64,000 bases of DNA from Flavobacterium psychrophilum (GTDB lineage Bacteria > Bacteroidota > Bacteroidia > Flavobacteriales > Flavobacteriaceae). A model generated the notes under the pieces. The model worked only from the letters and a program-made list of their open reading frames with translations. It was not told the DNA's origin and ran no database searches. The stretch is from the NCBI GenBank assembly GCA_945874225.1, contig CAMCFT010000015.1, positions 1 through 64,000 of the forward strand, given 5' to 3'. Positions 9,519 to 19,105 of the stretch are shown here, one piece after another. Within the stretch, counting starts at the first letter, position 1. The number at the start of each line of letters is the position of its first letter. Position numbers and translations under genes: made by a program.

Positions 9519-10304
9519 CTAGTAGTTTCCTGAATAGCCTTTCATCACTCCTCTTGATGAATTTCTGATAAAATCAATAATTTCATCTCTTTCGGGAGTT
9601 GCTTCCATTTCGCCTTCTATGATTCCAAGAGCTTGTGTTACATTATAATTTTTTTGATAAAGAATCCTGTATATTTCTTGAATTTCTTTTATTTTTTCAG
9701 ATGTAAAACCTCTTCTTCTCAATCCTACTGAATTGATTCCTACATAGGACAAAGGCTCTTTTGCTGCTTTAGTAAATGGTGGTACATCTTTTCTTAATAA
9801 CGAACCTCCTGAAATCATAGCATGATCTCCAACACTAATGAACTGATGTACTGCTGACAAACCTCCAATAATGGCGTATTTACCAATCGTTACATGTCCA
9901 CCCAAAAGAACTCCGTTAACAATAATGGCATTGTCACCAATGTGACAATCGTGAGCAATATGTGCTGCTGCCATGATTAAACAATTATTACCAATAACAG
10001 TCTGACCTGAAGCTATTGTTCCTCTATTGATAGTTACGCATTCTCTAATGGTACAATTGTCCCCAATTATTGCCAAAGAATCTTCTCCACCAAATTTTAA
10101 ATCTTGTGGGATTGCAGAAATTACTGCCCCCGGAAAAATATTGCAATTTTTACCTATTCTTGCGCCTTCCATTATGGTAACATTTGAACCTATCCAGGTT
10201 CCATCACCTATAATAACGTTATTATGAATGGTGGTAAAAGGTTCAATAACTACATTTTTTGCAATTTTCGCACCTGGATGAACATAAGCTAAGGGTTGAT
10301 TCAT
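9519..10304 (-). CDS. lpxA: Acyl-[ACP]-UDP-N-acetylglucosamine O-acyltransferase LpxA
   Basis: A 261-residue hexapeptide-repeat acyltransferase of the family's exact size. The repeats run from residue 8 to about 185, the catalytic His lies in AAAHIAHDCHIG near residue 120, and a C-terminal helical domain follows (EKIKEIQEIYRILY). LpxA catalyses the first step of lipid A synthesis, transfer of 3-hydroxyacyl from ACP to UDP-GlcNAc. It follows lpxC-fabZ by 16 bases and is surely co-transcribed. Confidence 0.95.
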   Translation of the reverse strand: MNQPLAYVHPGAKIAKNVVIEPFTTIHNNVIIGDGTWIGSNVTIMEGARIGKNCNIFPGAVISAIPQDLKFGGEDSLAIIGDNCTIRECVTINRGTIASGQTVIGNNCLIMAAAHIAHDCHIGDNAIIVNGVLLGGHVTIGKYAIIGGLSAVHQFISVGDHAMISGGSLLRKDVPPFTKAAKEPLSYVGINSVGLRRRGFTSEKIKEIQEIYRILYQKNYNVTQALGIIEGEMEATPERDEIIDFIRNSSRGVMKGYSGNY

Positions 10305-10320
10305 CTATATTTTTTTTAAA

Positions 10321-11709
10321 TTATTGTTTTTTAGCAATTTGCGCCATCAATTCGGCTTCAGCCACTAGTTTTCCATTGGCATAAGCATTGGCTTGCATAT
10401 GGCAAATTCCTCTTCTGATAGGTGTGATTAAATCACATTTAAAAATCAAGGTATCACCAGGCAATACTTTATGTTTGAATTTTACATTGTCAATTTTCAT
10501 AAAATAAGTCAGGTAATTTTCAGGATCTGAAACTGTACTCAATACTAATATCCCACCTGTTTGCGCCATTGCTTCTACAATTAAAACTCCTGGCATAACT
10601 GGTGCTCCTGGAAAATGACCTACAAAGAAATTTTCGTTCATTGTTACATTCTTCAATCCCACTATATGGCTTTCAGACATTTCGATTATTCTGTCAATCA
10701 ACAAAAATGGTGGTCTGTGCGGAAGCACGGACATAATTTTGTGAATATCCATCAAGGGTTCCAGATTCAAGTCGTAAACAGGAACATGATTTCGTTGTTC
10801 GATTTTTATGATTTTGGCCATTTTTTTTGCAAACTGAGTGTTTACAAAATGCCCTGGTTTATTTGCAATTACTTTTCCTTGTATTCTGGTTCCAATTAAA
10901 GATAAATCGCCCACTACATCGAGTAGTTTATGTCTTGCAGCTTCATTTGGATAATGCAAGGTTAAATTATCTAAAATACCATTTGGTTTGACTGTTATTT
11001 CATCTTTTCCAAAAGCAATTTTAAGGCTATTCATTGTTTTTTCGGAAATTTCCTTATCCACATATACGATAGCGTTATTCAAATCGCCTCCTTTTATTAA
11101 ACCATCATCCAAAAGAGATTCCAGTTCATGCAGAAAACTAAAGGTTCTTGATTCGGCAATTTCTGTTTTAAAATCAGCAATTGTTTTCATCGTGGCATTT
11201 TGGGTACCTAACACTTTAGTCCCAAAGTCAACCATTGCAGTAACACAATAATTATCACTAGGCATCACCATAATTTCGCTGCCCGTTTCTTCATCAGTAA
11301 AAGAAATAATTTCTTTTACTACATATACTTTTCTTTTTGCTTCCTGTTCCTCAATTCCCGCTTTTTCGATAGCTTCAACAAAATATTTTGAAGAACCATC
11401 CATAATAGGAAGTTCTGAAGCATCTAATTCAATGATTACATTGTCTAAATCACAACCCACCAATGCTGCCAAAACGTGTTCAGGAGTTTGAATTTTAACC
11501 CCTAATTTTTCTAAATTGGTTCCTCTTTGTGTGTTTACAACATAATTTGCATCGGCTTCAATAACCGGTTGTCCTTCTAAATCTTTTCGAACAAAAGTAA
11601 AACCATTATTAATTGGCGCTGGCTTAAAAGTCATATTCACTTCTTTTCCCGTGTGCAATCCAACTCCTGTAAGTGAAACCTCTGTTTTGATGGTCTTCTG
11701 TTTAACCAT
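10321..11709 (-). CDS. Fused LpxC deacetylase and FabZ dehydratase
   Basis: A 462-residue fusion from the start [11 protein letters not shown] at 11709; the ATG at 11718 adds three residues and is less likely by family practice. Residues 1-300 are LpxC, the zinc deacetylase that commits UDP-3-O-acyl-GlcNAc to lipid A, with EHVLAALVG near residue 76 and a later [10 protein letters not shown] zinc motif. Residues 310-462 are FabZ, a hotdog-fold 3-hydroxyacyl-ACP dehydratase with [19 protein letters not shown]. The fusion, common in Bacteroidota, couples enzymes that share the 3-hydroxyacyl-ACP pool. It overlaps the lpxD stop by a few bases. Confidence 0.95.
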   Translation of the reverse strand: MVKQKTIKTEVSLTGVGLHTGKEVNMTFKPAPINNGFTFVRKDLEGQPVIEADANYVVNTQRGTNLEKLGVKIQTPEHVLAALVGCDLDNVIIELDASELPIMDGSSKYFVEAIEKAGIEEQEAKRKVYVVKEIISFTDEETGSEIMVMPSDNYCVTAMVDFGTKVLGTQNATMKTIADFKTEIAESRTFSFLHELESLLDDGLIKGGDLNNAIVYVDKEISEKTMNSLKIAFGKDEITVKPNGILDNLTLHYPNEAARHKLLDVVGDLSLIGTRIQGKVIANKPGHFVNTQFAKKMAKIIKIEQRNHVPVYDLNLEPLMDIHKIMSVLPHRPPFLLIDRIIEMSESHIVGLKNVTMNENFFVGHFPGAPVMPGVLIVEAMAQTGGILVLSTVSDPENYLTYFMKIDNVKFKHKVLPGDTLIFKCDLITPIRRGICHMQANAYANGKLVAEAELMAQIAKKQ

Positions 11710-12748
11710 TTTTTCCATTTTTTTGGTTTAATATTTGTTTTTTTAATTCTTCTATCTCTGTCACAATTTTTGGTAAGTTCTTGAAATGAACATACGATTT
11801 ATTAAAATCATTGTATCCAAATGTCGGACTTCCCTGTAACACTTCATCATCTTTTATATTCCTGCTAACTCCAGATTGTGCCTGAATTCGGACATTATTA
11901 CCAATTGTCAAATGTCCTACAATTCCTACCTGACCTCCAATCATTCCGTTTTTGCCAATTTTGGTAGAACCGGCTATTCCTGTTTGTGCAGCAATCACTG
12001 TATTTTCGCCAATTTCGACATTATGACCTATCTGAATTTGATTGTCCAGTTTCACTCCTTTTCTAATAATGGTAGAGCCCATCGTGGCTTTATCGATGGT
12101 GGTGTTTGCTCCAATATCGACATTGTCTTCTATAATAACATTTCCTATTTGAGGGATTTTTGTATACGTCCCGTCCTCATTTGGCGCAAAGCCAAAACCG
12201 TCTGCTCCTATTACTGCTCCGGAATAAATCACACAATTGTTTCCAATGATGGTTTCCGAATGCACTTTAGCGCCGGCAAAAATAGTAACATTATCGCCCA
12301 TTACCACATTTTCTCCAATGAAACAATTGGGATAAATCTTTACGTTGTCGCCCATAACCACATTTTCTGCAATATAACTAAAGCTTCCCAGATATAAATT
12401 GGCACCGTATTTTACACTTTCCGAAATAAATGAAGGCTGTTCTATTCCTGTTTTATTTGCTTTTCTTGCCTGGTCGTAAAATTCGAGTAATTTAGTAAAA
12501 GACAAATAGGCATCCTCCACTTTTATCAGTGTGGTGGCCAATTCGCCATCAGGAACAAAAGTTGAATTGACAATAGTTATGGTTGCCTGAGTGGTATAAA
12601 TATAAGGTAAGTATTTTGGGTTTGCCAAAAAAGTGATTGAACCATCGGAACCTTCTTCGATTTTAGACAATTTATAAACTTCGGCATTGGGATTACCAAC
12701 GACTACTCCGTCTAAAACACCCGCTATTTGCTCTGCTGTAAATTTCAT
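11702..12748 (-). CDS. lpxD: UDP-3-O-acylglucosamine N-acyltransferase LpxD
   Basis: I start at the ATG at 12748 ([14 protein letters not shown]), which matches the LpxD N-terminus; the longer reading from 12796 only adds 16 unlikely residues and would overlap the HD gene. The 348-residue protein has the uridine-binding N domain (about 1-105), hexapeptide repeats (about 110-310), and the catalytic region [18 protein letters not shown] near 240. It adds the N-linked 3-hydroxyacyl chain, the third step of lipid A synthesis, in the cytoplasm. First of the lpx genes in the run. Confidence 0.94.
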   Translation of the reverse strand: MKFTAEQIAGVLDGVVVGNPNAEVYKLSKIEEGSDGSITFLANPKYLPYIYTTQATITIVNSTFVPDGELATTLIKVEDAYLSFTKLLEFYDQARKANKTGIEQPSFISESVKYGANLYLGSFSYIAENVVMGDNVKIYPNCFIGENVVMGDNVTIFAGAKVHSETIIGNNCVIYSGAVIGADGFGFAPNEDGTYTKIPQIGNVIIEDNVDIGANTTIDKATMGSTIIRKGVKLDNQIQIGHNVEIGENTVIAAQTGIAGSTKIGKNGMIGGQVGIVGHLTIGNNVRIQAQSGVSRNIKDDEVLQGSPTFGYNDFNKSYVHFKNLPKIVTEIEELKKQILNQKNGKNG

Positions 12749-12788
12749 CTGGACAAAAATATAAAAAATAGATTTTAAATGTTGGTTT

Positions 12789-14018
12789 TTACACAAGTTG
12801 TTTTGGGAAACATATATAATATTTGGTCACAAATTTAGACAATGACTTCAAATTCAATTGATCAGAGGCTTCAACAACATCTTCAATAGTTTTGTCTTTT
12901 TTCAGAATTCGTATGGGTTCGGCTTCTTTGCTATAGGCTTGGTTTTTAATTTTACCTTTAAAAATAAAATAACTGGTTTCTGCCAAAGTAATATTGTTCT
13001 CCAATGCAAAACGATCTTTCAGAATGTGTAAATCTTCTGTTGGAACTTTTATATCGCTCACTTTTATTTTTAATAAATCTCTGTTGATTATCATTTTACT
13101 CAAGGAAGACAATATGAAATCGTCATGCTTTTGCCATGATTTTAAAGCACTTATAATATCAAAATCATCTAATTGGGAGAACAAATCAAGGTTTTCGTTA
13201 TCGAAAGTTTCTAACGTGATTTTATGCTGCATAAAGAACATCAAGGGTTCGCTACAATGCAAAATTATTCCTTTTTCAGTCAGTTCTTTGGCGCGCTTCA
13301 GGACTTTGGTCAAGATTAACTCGGCAACTAAACTGGTTTTGTGTAAATAAGCCTGCCAATACATCAATCGTCTGGACATCAGGAATTTCTCTACGGAATA
13401 AATCCCTTTTTCTTCAATGACCAGAACATCATCGACCACATTCATCATTTGGATTAACCTTTCGGAATTGACATTTCCTTCGGCCACACCTGAATAAAAG
13501 CTGTCGCGTTTCAAGTAATCCATTCGGTCCATATCGAGTTGGCTTGAGATGAGTTGCAACATAAATTTCCTATGGTAATCCCCTTGAAAAACTTGAATAG
13601 CCAAACTCAATTGGCCTTCAAATTCTATGTTTAACTGGTTCATAAACAAGAGAGAAATTTCTTCGTGATGTACATCTTCGACAATGCTTCTTTCCATTGC
13701 GTGGGAGAAAGGTCCGTGACCAATGTCGTGCAACAAAATAGCGATATACAAGGCATTTTCTTCTTCAAACGAAATAGAAACTCCTTTGAAACGCAAGACA
13801 TCGACGGCTTTTTGCATAATGTGCATACAGCCCAAGGCGTGATGAAAACGGGTGTGATTTGCTCCGGGATAGACTAAATACGACAATCCCATTTGGGAAA
13901 TGCGTCGCAACCGTTGAAAATAGGGATGCTGGATTAAATCGTAAATTAAGGCATTTGGGATGGTAATAAACCCATAAATGGGGTCATTAAATATTTTCAG
14001 CTTATTGATTTCGCTCAC
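12789..14018 (-). CDS. HD-domain phosphohydrolase
   Basis: A 409-residue protein with HD motifs near the N-terminus: RFHHALG around 57-63 and [17 protein letters not shown] around 96-111, with a later [11 protein letters not shown]. This is the dNTP triphosphohydrolase-like group. Whether it cleaves dGTP is not shown by sequence alone. Its last base lies 40 bases before the preferred lpxD start, and this pairing with lpxD is usual in Flavobacterium, so it probably heads the envelope transcript. Confidence 0.85.
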   Translation of the reverse strand: MSEINKLKIFNDPIYGFITIPNALIYDLIQHPYFQRLRRISQMGLSYLVYPGANHTRFHHALGCMHIMQKAVDVLRFKGVSISFEEENALYIAILLHDIGHGPFSHAMERSIVEDVHHEEISLLFMNQLNIEFEGQLSLAIQVFQGDYHRKFMLQLISSQLDMDRMDYLKRDSFYSGVAEGNVNSERLIQMMNVVDDVLVIEEKGIYSVEKFLMSRRLMYWQAYLHKTSLVAELILTKVLKRAKELTEKGIILHCSEPLMFFMQHKITLETFDNENLDLFSQLDDFDIISALKSWQKHDDFILSSLSKMIINRDLLKIKVSDIKVPTEDLHILKDRFALENNITLAETSYFIFKGKIKNQAYSKEAEPIRILKKDKTIEDVVEASDQLNLKSLSKFVTKYYICFPKQLV

Positions 14019-14573
14019 TATAACTTAGTTTTGGGTAACAAATATAAGGAATTAAAGGGGTAATGAAAATTTTACTTTGAAAATCCGAATTGTCGGGTTT
14101 TGAAGAAGTAAAACTCAAGTTTTGTTACCGATTTTGGGAAGTCATTTTGGCAGTAGCACTTTATTAATAATGGCACTTCCGGATTTTGAAAGAAAGTCAA
14201 AAACCATTGATATGATTATTTTGGGACACAGATTAACGCAGATTCGCTTTGCGAAAACACGGATTAATGCGGATTTAATTATTGTTTTCATTAATGTCCG
14301 ATAAAATATTATTTCGTCCCTAAGGGACAAAATATTAATCCATAACTACTTATCTACCAAGATATAATCTCTACAAGATTTACTCCGCTAGGAGTTAAAT
14401 ATCGGTAAAAAAAAAGAAAATTAGCCGAAAAAATGTCCTGTAGGGACTATATTTATTGGGATTGATGAATTATATGTGCCTTTTATCTGGTTTTCAAATC
14501 CGTTTTTATCAGCGCGTTGCCTAAGCAATCTGTTTCATCTGCGTTCCATTTTTATAAAATAGTAAATAGAACC
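14019..14573. other. Gene-free stretch with decayed repeats
   Basis: No supported gene. It holds a copy of the CGCAGATT/GCGAAAACACGG repeat at about 14221-14278, a fragment of the same family at about 14478-14550 (CAAATCCGTTTTTATCAGCG), and a hairpin-rich element at about 14305-14455 with CGTCCCTAAGGGAC, ACTCCGCTAGGAGT and GTCCTGTAGGGAC. The two small ORFs here (60 and 62 codons) lie across the repeats and have no start signals. Confidence 0.6.
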
Positions 14574-15215
14574 TTAATAGTAGATATCCAAAATGATATT
14601 TCTTTTAGAATTGTCAATTAATTTCTCAATTCTGTTGTAATATATTTCATTGACCATTGGGCAACCCATACTATGACAAATGGGTCTGTTTTGTTCCTCA
14701 TAAGGAACCTGATTATACTTGTGCAAAACAATACTTCTTGCAAAAGCATTACTGTTTGTTGGATCTAGACCGTATAATTTATAGGATTTGCCATATTGGC
14801 CCACATAATTACTTCCAACAGAGTATTTGCCTAATGCAGTACAATAAGAGCTGTTATTGTTGCTGAATTTCAATTCGGGTTTGTTATCTGTTTCTGAACC
14901 AATGCCGTGTGCCACGAGACCTTGATCCACAATTGAATCTTTTTTCAAGTTGTATACTATGAATCTGTTTTTCCCAGACATCACTCGCATATCAATAAAA
15001 AAAGCCAGTTCTGTATTGTATTTGGGATTTTTGGTAATGAATTCTTTTATGATTTTTACGCGTTCTAAAAGCCTTTGTTCCGTTACAGGAGCCATAGTAG
15101 ATACATTAACCACTGACGAAATTTCATGGGTTTTATTTTCTGGAACCGGTAATCCCTTTTTGAAACTGGAGAGTAGGATTCCAACTGGAATTAATATGTA
15201 AAATATTTTCCTCAT
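14574..15215 (-). CDS. Murein L,D-transpeptidase catalytic domain protein
   Basis: A 213-residue exported protein: MRKIFYILIPVGILLSSF is a signal segment. The catalytic part has VLHKYN (family His) near residue 165 and HSMGCPMVN near 181-189 with the active-site Cys at about 185, the YkuD_2-type arrangement. Such enzymes form or exchange 3-3 crosslinks or attach proteins in peptidoglycan in the periplasm; which of these applies here is unknown. It stands alone, with repeats upstream and downstream. Confidence 0.8.
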   Translation of the reverse strand: MRKIFYILIPVGILLSSFKKGLPVPENKTHEISSVVNVSTMAPVTEQRLLERVKIIKEFITKNPKYNTELAFFIDMRVMSGKNRFIVYNLKKDSIVDQGLVAHGIGSETDNKPELKFSNNNSSYCTALGKYSVGSNYVGQYGKSYKLYGLDPTNSNAFARSIVLHKYNQVPYEEQNRPICHSMGCPMVNEIYYNRIEKLIDNSKRNIILDIYY

Positions 15216-15577
15216 TAGTAATATGATAATTTGTTCAAATTATACAAACAATAATTATACCATTTTCTGAAAACAATTCCTGAAAGAATCCAACGTTAAG
15301 ATGAATGAAAAATTGTTTTATAAACCAAAAATAATAAATATATCATACTGAATATAAGTATTTTATATTAATTAACTCGGATGTAAAGCCAATCGCACAA
15401 TTTATTAAAGTTAGGCTAAAATTCGAACAATCTTTGAGGGATTTTTCTCTCTGACACTAACATTATAAACAAAAAAAATAGCTACAATTCGAGTTATCAT
15501 TCAGGAGATAAATTTTTGTATTCCAGAGGTGACTGACCTAATCTGGTGTTCGATGTAATCGATAATCAGTTCGGTAT
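15216..15577. other. AT-rich gap, no gene seen
   Basis: I see no ORF, terminator or convincing repeat. A third attC-like site would be expected at the 3' end of the broken SRPBCC gene if it were an intact cassette, but no clear one is visible; a weak inverted pair ACTGA/TCAGT near 15525-15575 is too short to call. Confidence 0.5.
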
Positions 15578-16081
15578 TTATTCATAAAGGTAAGGCTCGT
15601 TATTATAAGCCAGATGTTTCACATTTTCAACTACTCTTTTCATATAAGTTTTCCAAAATGTCTTTGCGAATAACCAATTTAATGGATAAAGCAAAGCAAC
15701 ATCCGAATGTAGAATGTATTTATATTCTACTAGTATTTTATTTTTTTCAATTTCAGTTGTTTTCCATTCTCCTACAAATCTTCAAAAGCCTAACATCCAA
15801 GATTGAAAATCACTAACCTCAATTATCCAATATTTATTTTCTATACGTTCAATTACTTTGTCAACAGAAGCCCAACCTCCTTTTTGTGAGATTGATTTTG
15901 CAACAAAGACCTTTTTCCTATAGTTGGGTTTTCCCCAATTTTCGTCATTTGTACAGTGTGTAACTTTTGGCATTATTCCAAATCCAGTATGAATTTTTGA
16001 AACATCACATAACATTGGAGTTTTAAAGGCTCTTTCTAATGAACAATTGTATATTGTTTTAACTATTACTGTATTAGTCAT
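15578..16081 (-). pseudogene. SRPBCC-family protein, broken by in-frame TGA
   Basis: The reading frame runs 99 codons to a TGA at 15782-15784 and then continues in the same frame for 67 more codons to a TAA at 15578. The second part (RFVGEWKTTEIE, then VEYKYILHSDVALLYPLNW and MKRVVENVKHLAYN) is a natural continuation of an SRPBCC/polyketide-cyclase-like fold begun by the first part. One substitution therefore appears to have truncated a protein of about 167 residues. The first part alone lacks the final strands and long helix. A sequencing error is possible. It is the last gene of the attC-bounded cluster. Confidence 0.75.
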
Positions 16082-16120
16082 TATTTTAATTCTAAATGTT
16101 TACTTGTCTTTTTGCCTGAC

Positions 16121-16252
16121 AGATAACGTCCCCGCGCTACACGCAGTTTGGGTCTAAATTAAGACCATTATTCATATTTGCCAAATCTTCCAAATACAAA
16201 CCAATTTTTCCCTTAAGCCAAATACCCAAATTGATTGTAGCGTGTGTTGGCA
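16121..16252 (-). repeat. attC-like recombination site 1
   Basis: A 132-base imperfect palindrome between the PD-(D/E)XK and SRPBCC genes. On the plus strand it begins AGATAACGTCCCCGCGCTACA and ends with TGTAGCG, a spacer and GTTGGCA; TTTGGGT pairs with ACCCAAA inside. The ends keep AAC and GTT core triplets. The outer pair is weak, so this is the least certain of the three sites. Confidence 0.5.
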
Positions 16253-16261
16253 GTAGTTGTT

Positions 16262-17215
16262 TTACGTTAGATATGATTCTAATTCATTGAATACAGATTT
16301 TAAGTCTTCATTAATTCGTTTAGAAGTAAAAGTAAATAATACAATTTTGTTTTTAGAAGCACTGTTCCGTTTTATACTGTCAATCGTTTGTTGTTGTCTG
16401 GTTTTATGATGTTCAAAACCATCTAATTCTATAAAAGCAATTTTTTGATTTTTAAAATTAACAACTAAAAAATCATATCTAAAATTTGAAATTTTTATAC
16501 GACTGGTAATTTCTTCACGAATTTCTGATTTCTGAGTGTAAATATTTTCATTATGAGTGAAATAGTAAAAGTTTGATTTTAATCCACAAACTTCGGGAAT
16601 AATCGCAGGGTTGTTTTTATCTGAAGCATAATTTTGCTTCCAATATTCTACAAATTTTGCTTCTAAGTAGCTTGTAGAGAGTTTTTCTAGACAATCAAAA
16701 ATACTACAATTATATTTTTCTTTCAATTCAGTATTAACGTGTTCAATTGTCCACGGTAAATAGTTTATTGTCTCAAGTTCTGAAGTTTGCACATAACTGT
16801 ACCTCCCTTTAAGCCCATAATTTATGTCAAATAAATAATTTTCATCCCTATTAAAACCAAACCTTATTTTTTCAACTATTGGACTTTTTCTATCGGCAAT
16901 TGGTTTATCTTTTTGGATTTTTTGATTGAAACGATTAATGGAAAAAACTTTGCCATTTTCAGATGTAAGCCATTTAATAGCTTCAAGTTTTTTATTTAGT
17001 AAATTTCTGTTCTCAAGAGTTAATAAATCGTCATACTTTGGGTCAGGTTCATAAACACCATTTTCAATTTCTAATAAAGTTTTTTCGCGGAAGTCAGATT
17101 GTACTTGTTCAGCAGTCCATACCTTATTTTTTCGAATATAAACATCCATAAATTGAGATACTTTACCATTCAAAAAACTCTTTTGACCTTTTTCAAAATC
17201 ATCAAATTCTGTCAT
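16262..17215 (-). CDS. PD-(D/E)XK-like protein of unknown role
   Basis: A 317-residue soluble protein. The C-terminal 75 residues read like a PD-(D/E)XK nuclease core: YDFLVV (Asp about 248), then IAFIELDGFEHH (Glu about 263, Asp about 265), then a helix with Gln and Lys (TIDSIKRN). This resembles DUF559/DUF2726-type domains, where ExD replaces ExK. The N-terminal 240 residues are not recognised. It may be a nuclease, perhaps defensive, but no partner methylase or helicase is present. It lies alone between two attC-like sites, as a gene cassette would. Confidence 0.5.
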   Translation of the reverse strand: MTEFDDFEKGQKSFLNGKVSQFMDVYIRKNKVWTAEQVQSDFREKTLLEIENGVYEPDPKYDDLLTLENRNLLNKKLEAIKWLTSENGKVFSINRFNQKIQKDKPIADRKSPIVEKIRFGFNRDENYLFDINYGLKGRYSYVQTSELETINYLPWTIEHVNTELKEKYNCSIFDCLEKLSTSYLEAKFVEYWKQNYASDKNNPAIIPEVCGLKSNFYYFTHNENIYTQKSEIREEITSRIKISNFRYDFLVVNFKNQKIAFIELDGFEHHKTRQQQTIDSIKRNSASKNKIVLFTFTSKRINEDLKSVFNELESYLT

Positions 17216-17245
17216 ATTACAATTCGTTTCGTTTTTTTGTATTGC

Positions 17246-17314
17246 TGCTAACGTCCCGCTACTACAGCGGGTTTAATACCACACGAAAGGATTCGTGCGG
17301 TAGCGGGGCAAGCA
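17246..17314 (-). repeat. attC-like recombination site 2
   Basis: A 69-base site between the protease and PD-(D/E)XK genes. On the minus strand it reads TGCTTGC (R''), CCCGCTAC (L''), an inner hairpin of CCGCACGAA/TTTCGTGTGG, GTAGCGGG (L') and GTTAGCA (R'). The order and size fit integron attC sites. Confidence 0.65.
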
Positions 17315-17402
17315 CTGCACTTGATAAGAAGCACAAAGCTTCATTTAACCACTGAACCGCCAATTTCTTTTAAGCGCTGTTACTCACCAGTGCTTATTGT
17401 CG

Positions 17403-19004
17403 TCATTGATTAATTTCAATTATATAAGTAAATTTCTTTAAAATCTTTACTTGCTCTGTCAAAGGTTTACCCGTAACTGTACTTATTGTTTGAAGTTTCG
17501 GAGGTGTTGGCATTAAGTCAATAAGGTTCATTAAATAGGATACTTTAATAGCATAAGAAGCATTTTCTGCTCCAACGTGTTTTGCATTTATTATTCCGAT
17601 AATATTTCCTTTATCGTCAAATAATGGTCCGCCACTATTTCCTGGCTGAATAGGAGCGGTAATTTGATATGAGGTAACATCACCTTGAAAGCCTGATTTA
17701 GAACTGATAATTCCATTTGTTAGTTTTACTTCATCTCCCATTGTCGAGCGCAGGGGATAACCTAAAACAAAAACTGAACCACCTACGTCTGATGAGCGAT
17801 TTGCTATGATATATGGAATTGTTCCCAAGGAAGTAAAACTTGGGTCATCAATTTTTATAATTGAGAGGTCGTTGTTTTTATCTTCAATTACAACTTTTGC
17901 TGTATATGTTTTTGAGAAGTCACCGTTAATTCCTCTAATTTTTATTGAGGTTGCTCCGTTAGTAACGTGATGATTGGTTACGATGTAGCCATTCGATGAA
18001 ATCGCATAACCAGTTCCCGAACTTTTTTCATTACTTGAATTTGTAGTAATATTATCAGATGCAGTAGGATATAACTTTAAATATAAATTTTCTGGACTGC
18101 CATTTGTCCAAATAATTTTCATTAGACCCTGTTCAAATAAAATATATAAATCTTCGCTTGTTGTTTTATTTCCTAAATACCATTTTACCTTAAAAATATT
18201 AGGACTAGCAGTTTTGGAAATGATTGCTTTTATATCACCCGTTTTCCAAACACTATTGTCAGCACCTGATAAATAAATTAAATCATAGTTGTCAGATGTT
18301 TTGTTAAACTTTAACGCTAATCTGTATTTCGGAGAATTATTATCATTTACTGTATTTTCATAAATCCCTTCCATCGAGTTCAACCCGTTTTTCTCCCAGT
18401 CTAATTTTAATGACACTTCATTCCATTGAGTTTTTGGTGTATTGTCTGGATTATTGATTGTAATACCAGCCCACTCAAAGCCACCCTCAATAAGTTCAAT
18501 TATTGTTACTTTTTCAACCCCGGGTGGTAATTTCCCAAATGTTAACCAAAAACTAAATACTTTACCTTCTTTAGATTTGATGTTATATCTAGTTCCCAGC
18601 TTTTCAGCTCCCAAATTTTCAATTAAATTCTCTCCGAAAACTTTTATGGCTTCAGCTTGCATTGATTTTCTTTTATCTGCAACATCTCTCCAAATTGATA
18701 AATAAGTAGGGTCGGCAGATTGTATTTCAGGTATATTCAAATCGTAGTTTCTTAATTCAGATAGTCCGTTTCCTGAATTATAAGGCAGAAGTACAGTCCA
18801 GTTACTAAAACTAACCCAAGGGCTTGCACCCCTTTGTCCTGTAACTTCAATTAATACTTTCGTGCTCTTTTCACCAACAATAACCTTTGCAATTCTACAA
18901 TAGTTCGCGGATGAATAAGCTACAGTGGGATAATTGGTTGTGTATTCTTGTCCGGAAGCAACTGAACTGTAGACGATTAGTAAAAGTGTAAATAGCATTC
19001 TCAT
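17403..19004 (-). CDS. Secreted trypsin-like serine protease
   Basis: A 533-residue protein with a signal peptide (MRMLFTLLLIVYSSVASGQ), a long N-terminal region of unknown fold (about 20-320) and a C-terminal trypsin-like domain. The triad is visible: His in YIVTNHHVTNG near 344, Asp in NNDLSIIKID near 378, Ser in QPGNSGGPLF near 457. No PDZ domain follows, unlike DegP. It probably acts in the periplasm or outside. It lies between two attC-like sites on the same strand; its start is 40 bases after the GTTAGAC core of site 0. Confidence 0.85.
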   Translation of the reverse strand: MRMLFTLLLIVYSSVASGQEYTTNYPTVAYSSANYCRIAKVIVGEKSTKVLIEVTGQRGASPWVSFSNWTVLLPYNSGNGLSELRNYDLNIPEIQSADPTYLSIWRDVADKRKSMQAEAIKVFGENLIENLGAEKLGTRYNIKSKEGKVFSFWLTFGKLPPGVEKVTIIELIEGGFEWAGITINNPDNTPKTQWNEVSLKLDWEKNGLNSMEGIYENTVNDNNSPKYRLALKFNKTSDNYDLIYLSGADNSVWKTGDIKAIISKTASPNIFKVKWYLGNKTTSEDLYILFEQGLMKIIWTNGSPENLYLKLYPTASDNITTNSSNEKSSGTGYAISSNGYIVTNHHVTNGATSIKIRGINGDFSKTYTAKVVIEDKNNDLSIIKIDDPSFTSLGTIPYIIANRSSDVGGSVFVLGYPLRSTMGDEVKLTNGIISSKSGFQGDVTSYQITAPIQPGNSGGPLFDDKGNIIGIINAKHVGAENASYAIKVSYLMNLIDLMPTPPKLQTISTVTGKPLTEQVKILKKFTYIIEINQ

Positions 19005-19044
19005 ATGTGTCGTCTTTTTAGCAATGGTGGTAACTTGTATATAG

Positions 19045-19105
19045 GTCTAACGAAATCAGACTTATCACCCATAAATTGGGTGGCTTTGTCTGATAAACGT
19101 CAGAC
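19045..19105 (-). repeat. attC-like recombination site 0
   Basis: The best of the three sites, 61 bases. On the minus strand: GTCTGAC (R''), ATCAGAC (L''), the inner hairpin CACCCA/TGGGTG, GTCTGAT (L') and GTTAGAC (R', a perfect GTTRRRY). R'' pairs with R' with one mismatch and L'' pairs with L' fully. The orientation puts the GTT core toward the protease gene. Confidence 0.7.

Noticed and set aside
11876..12397. 173-codon plus-strand ORF opposite lpxD
   Set aside because: It is a shadow of the hexapeptide repeats of lpxD, with no start signals or recognisable protein.
15782..15784. Recoded TGA (selenocysteine or other)
   Set aside because: The residue before and after (LGF/RFV) is not a redox site, no SECIS-like hairpin is evident, and no selenocysteine genes are in the window.
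15578..19105. Complete mobile integron
   Set aside because: No tyrosine recombinase or attI-like site is present in the window, so only a cluster of attC-like sites is claimed.
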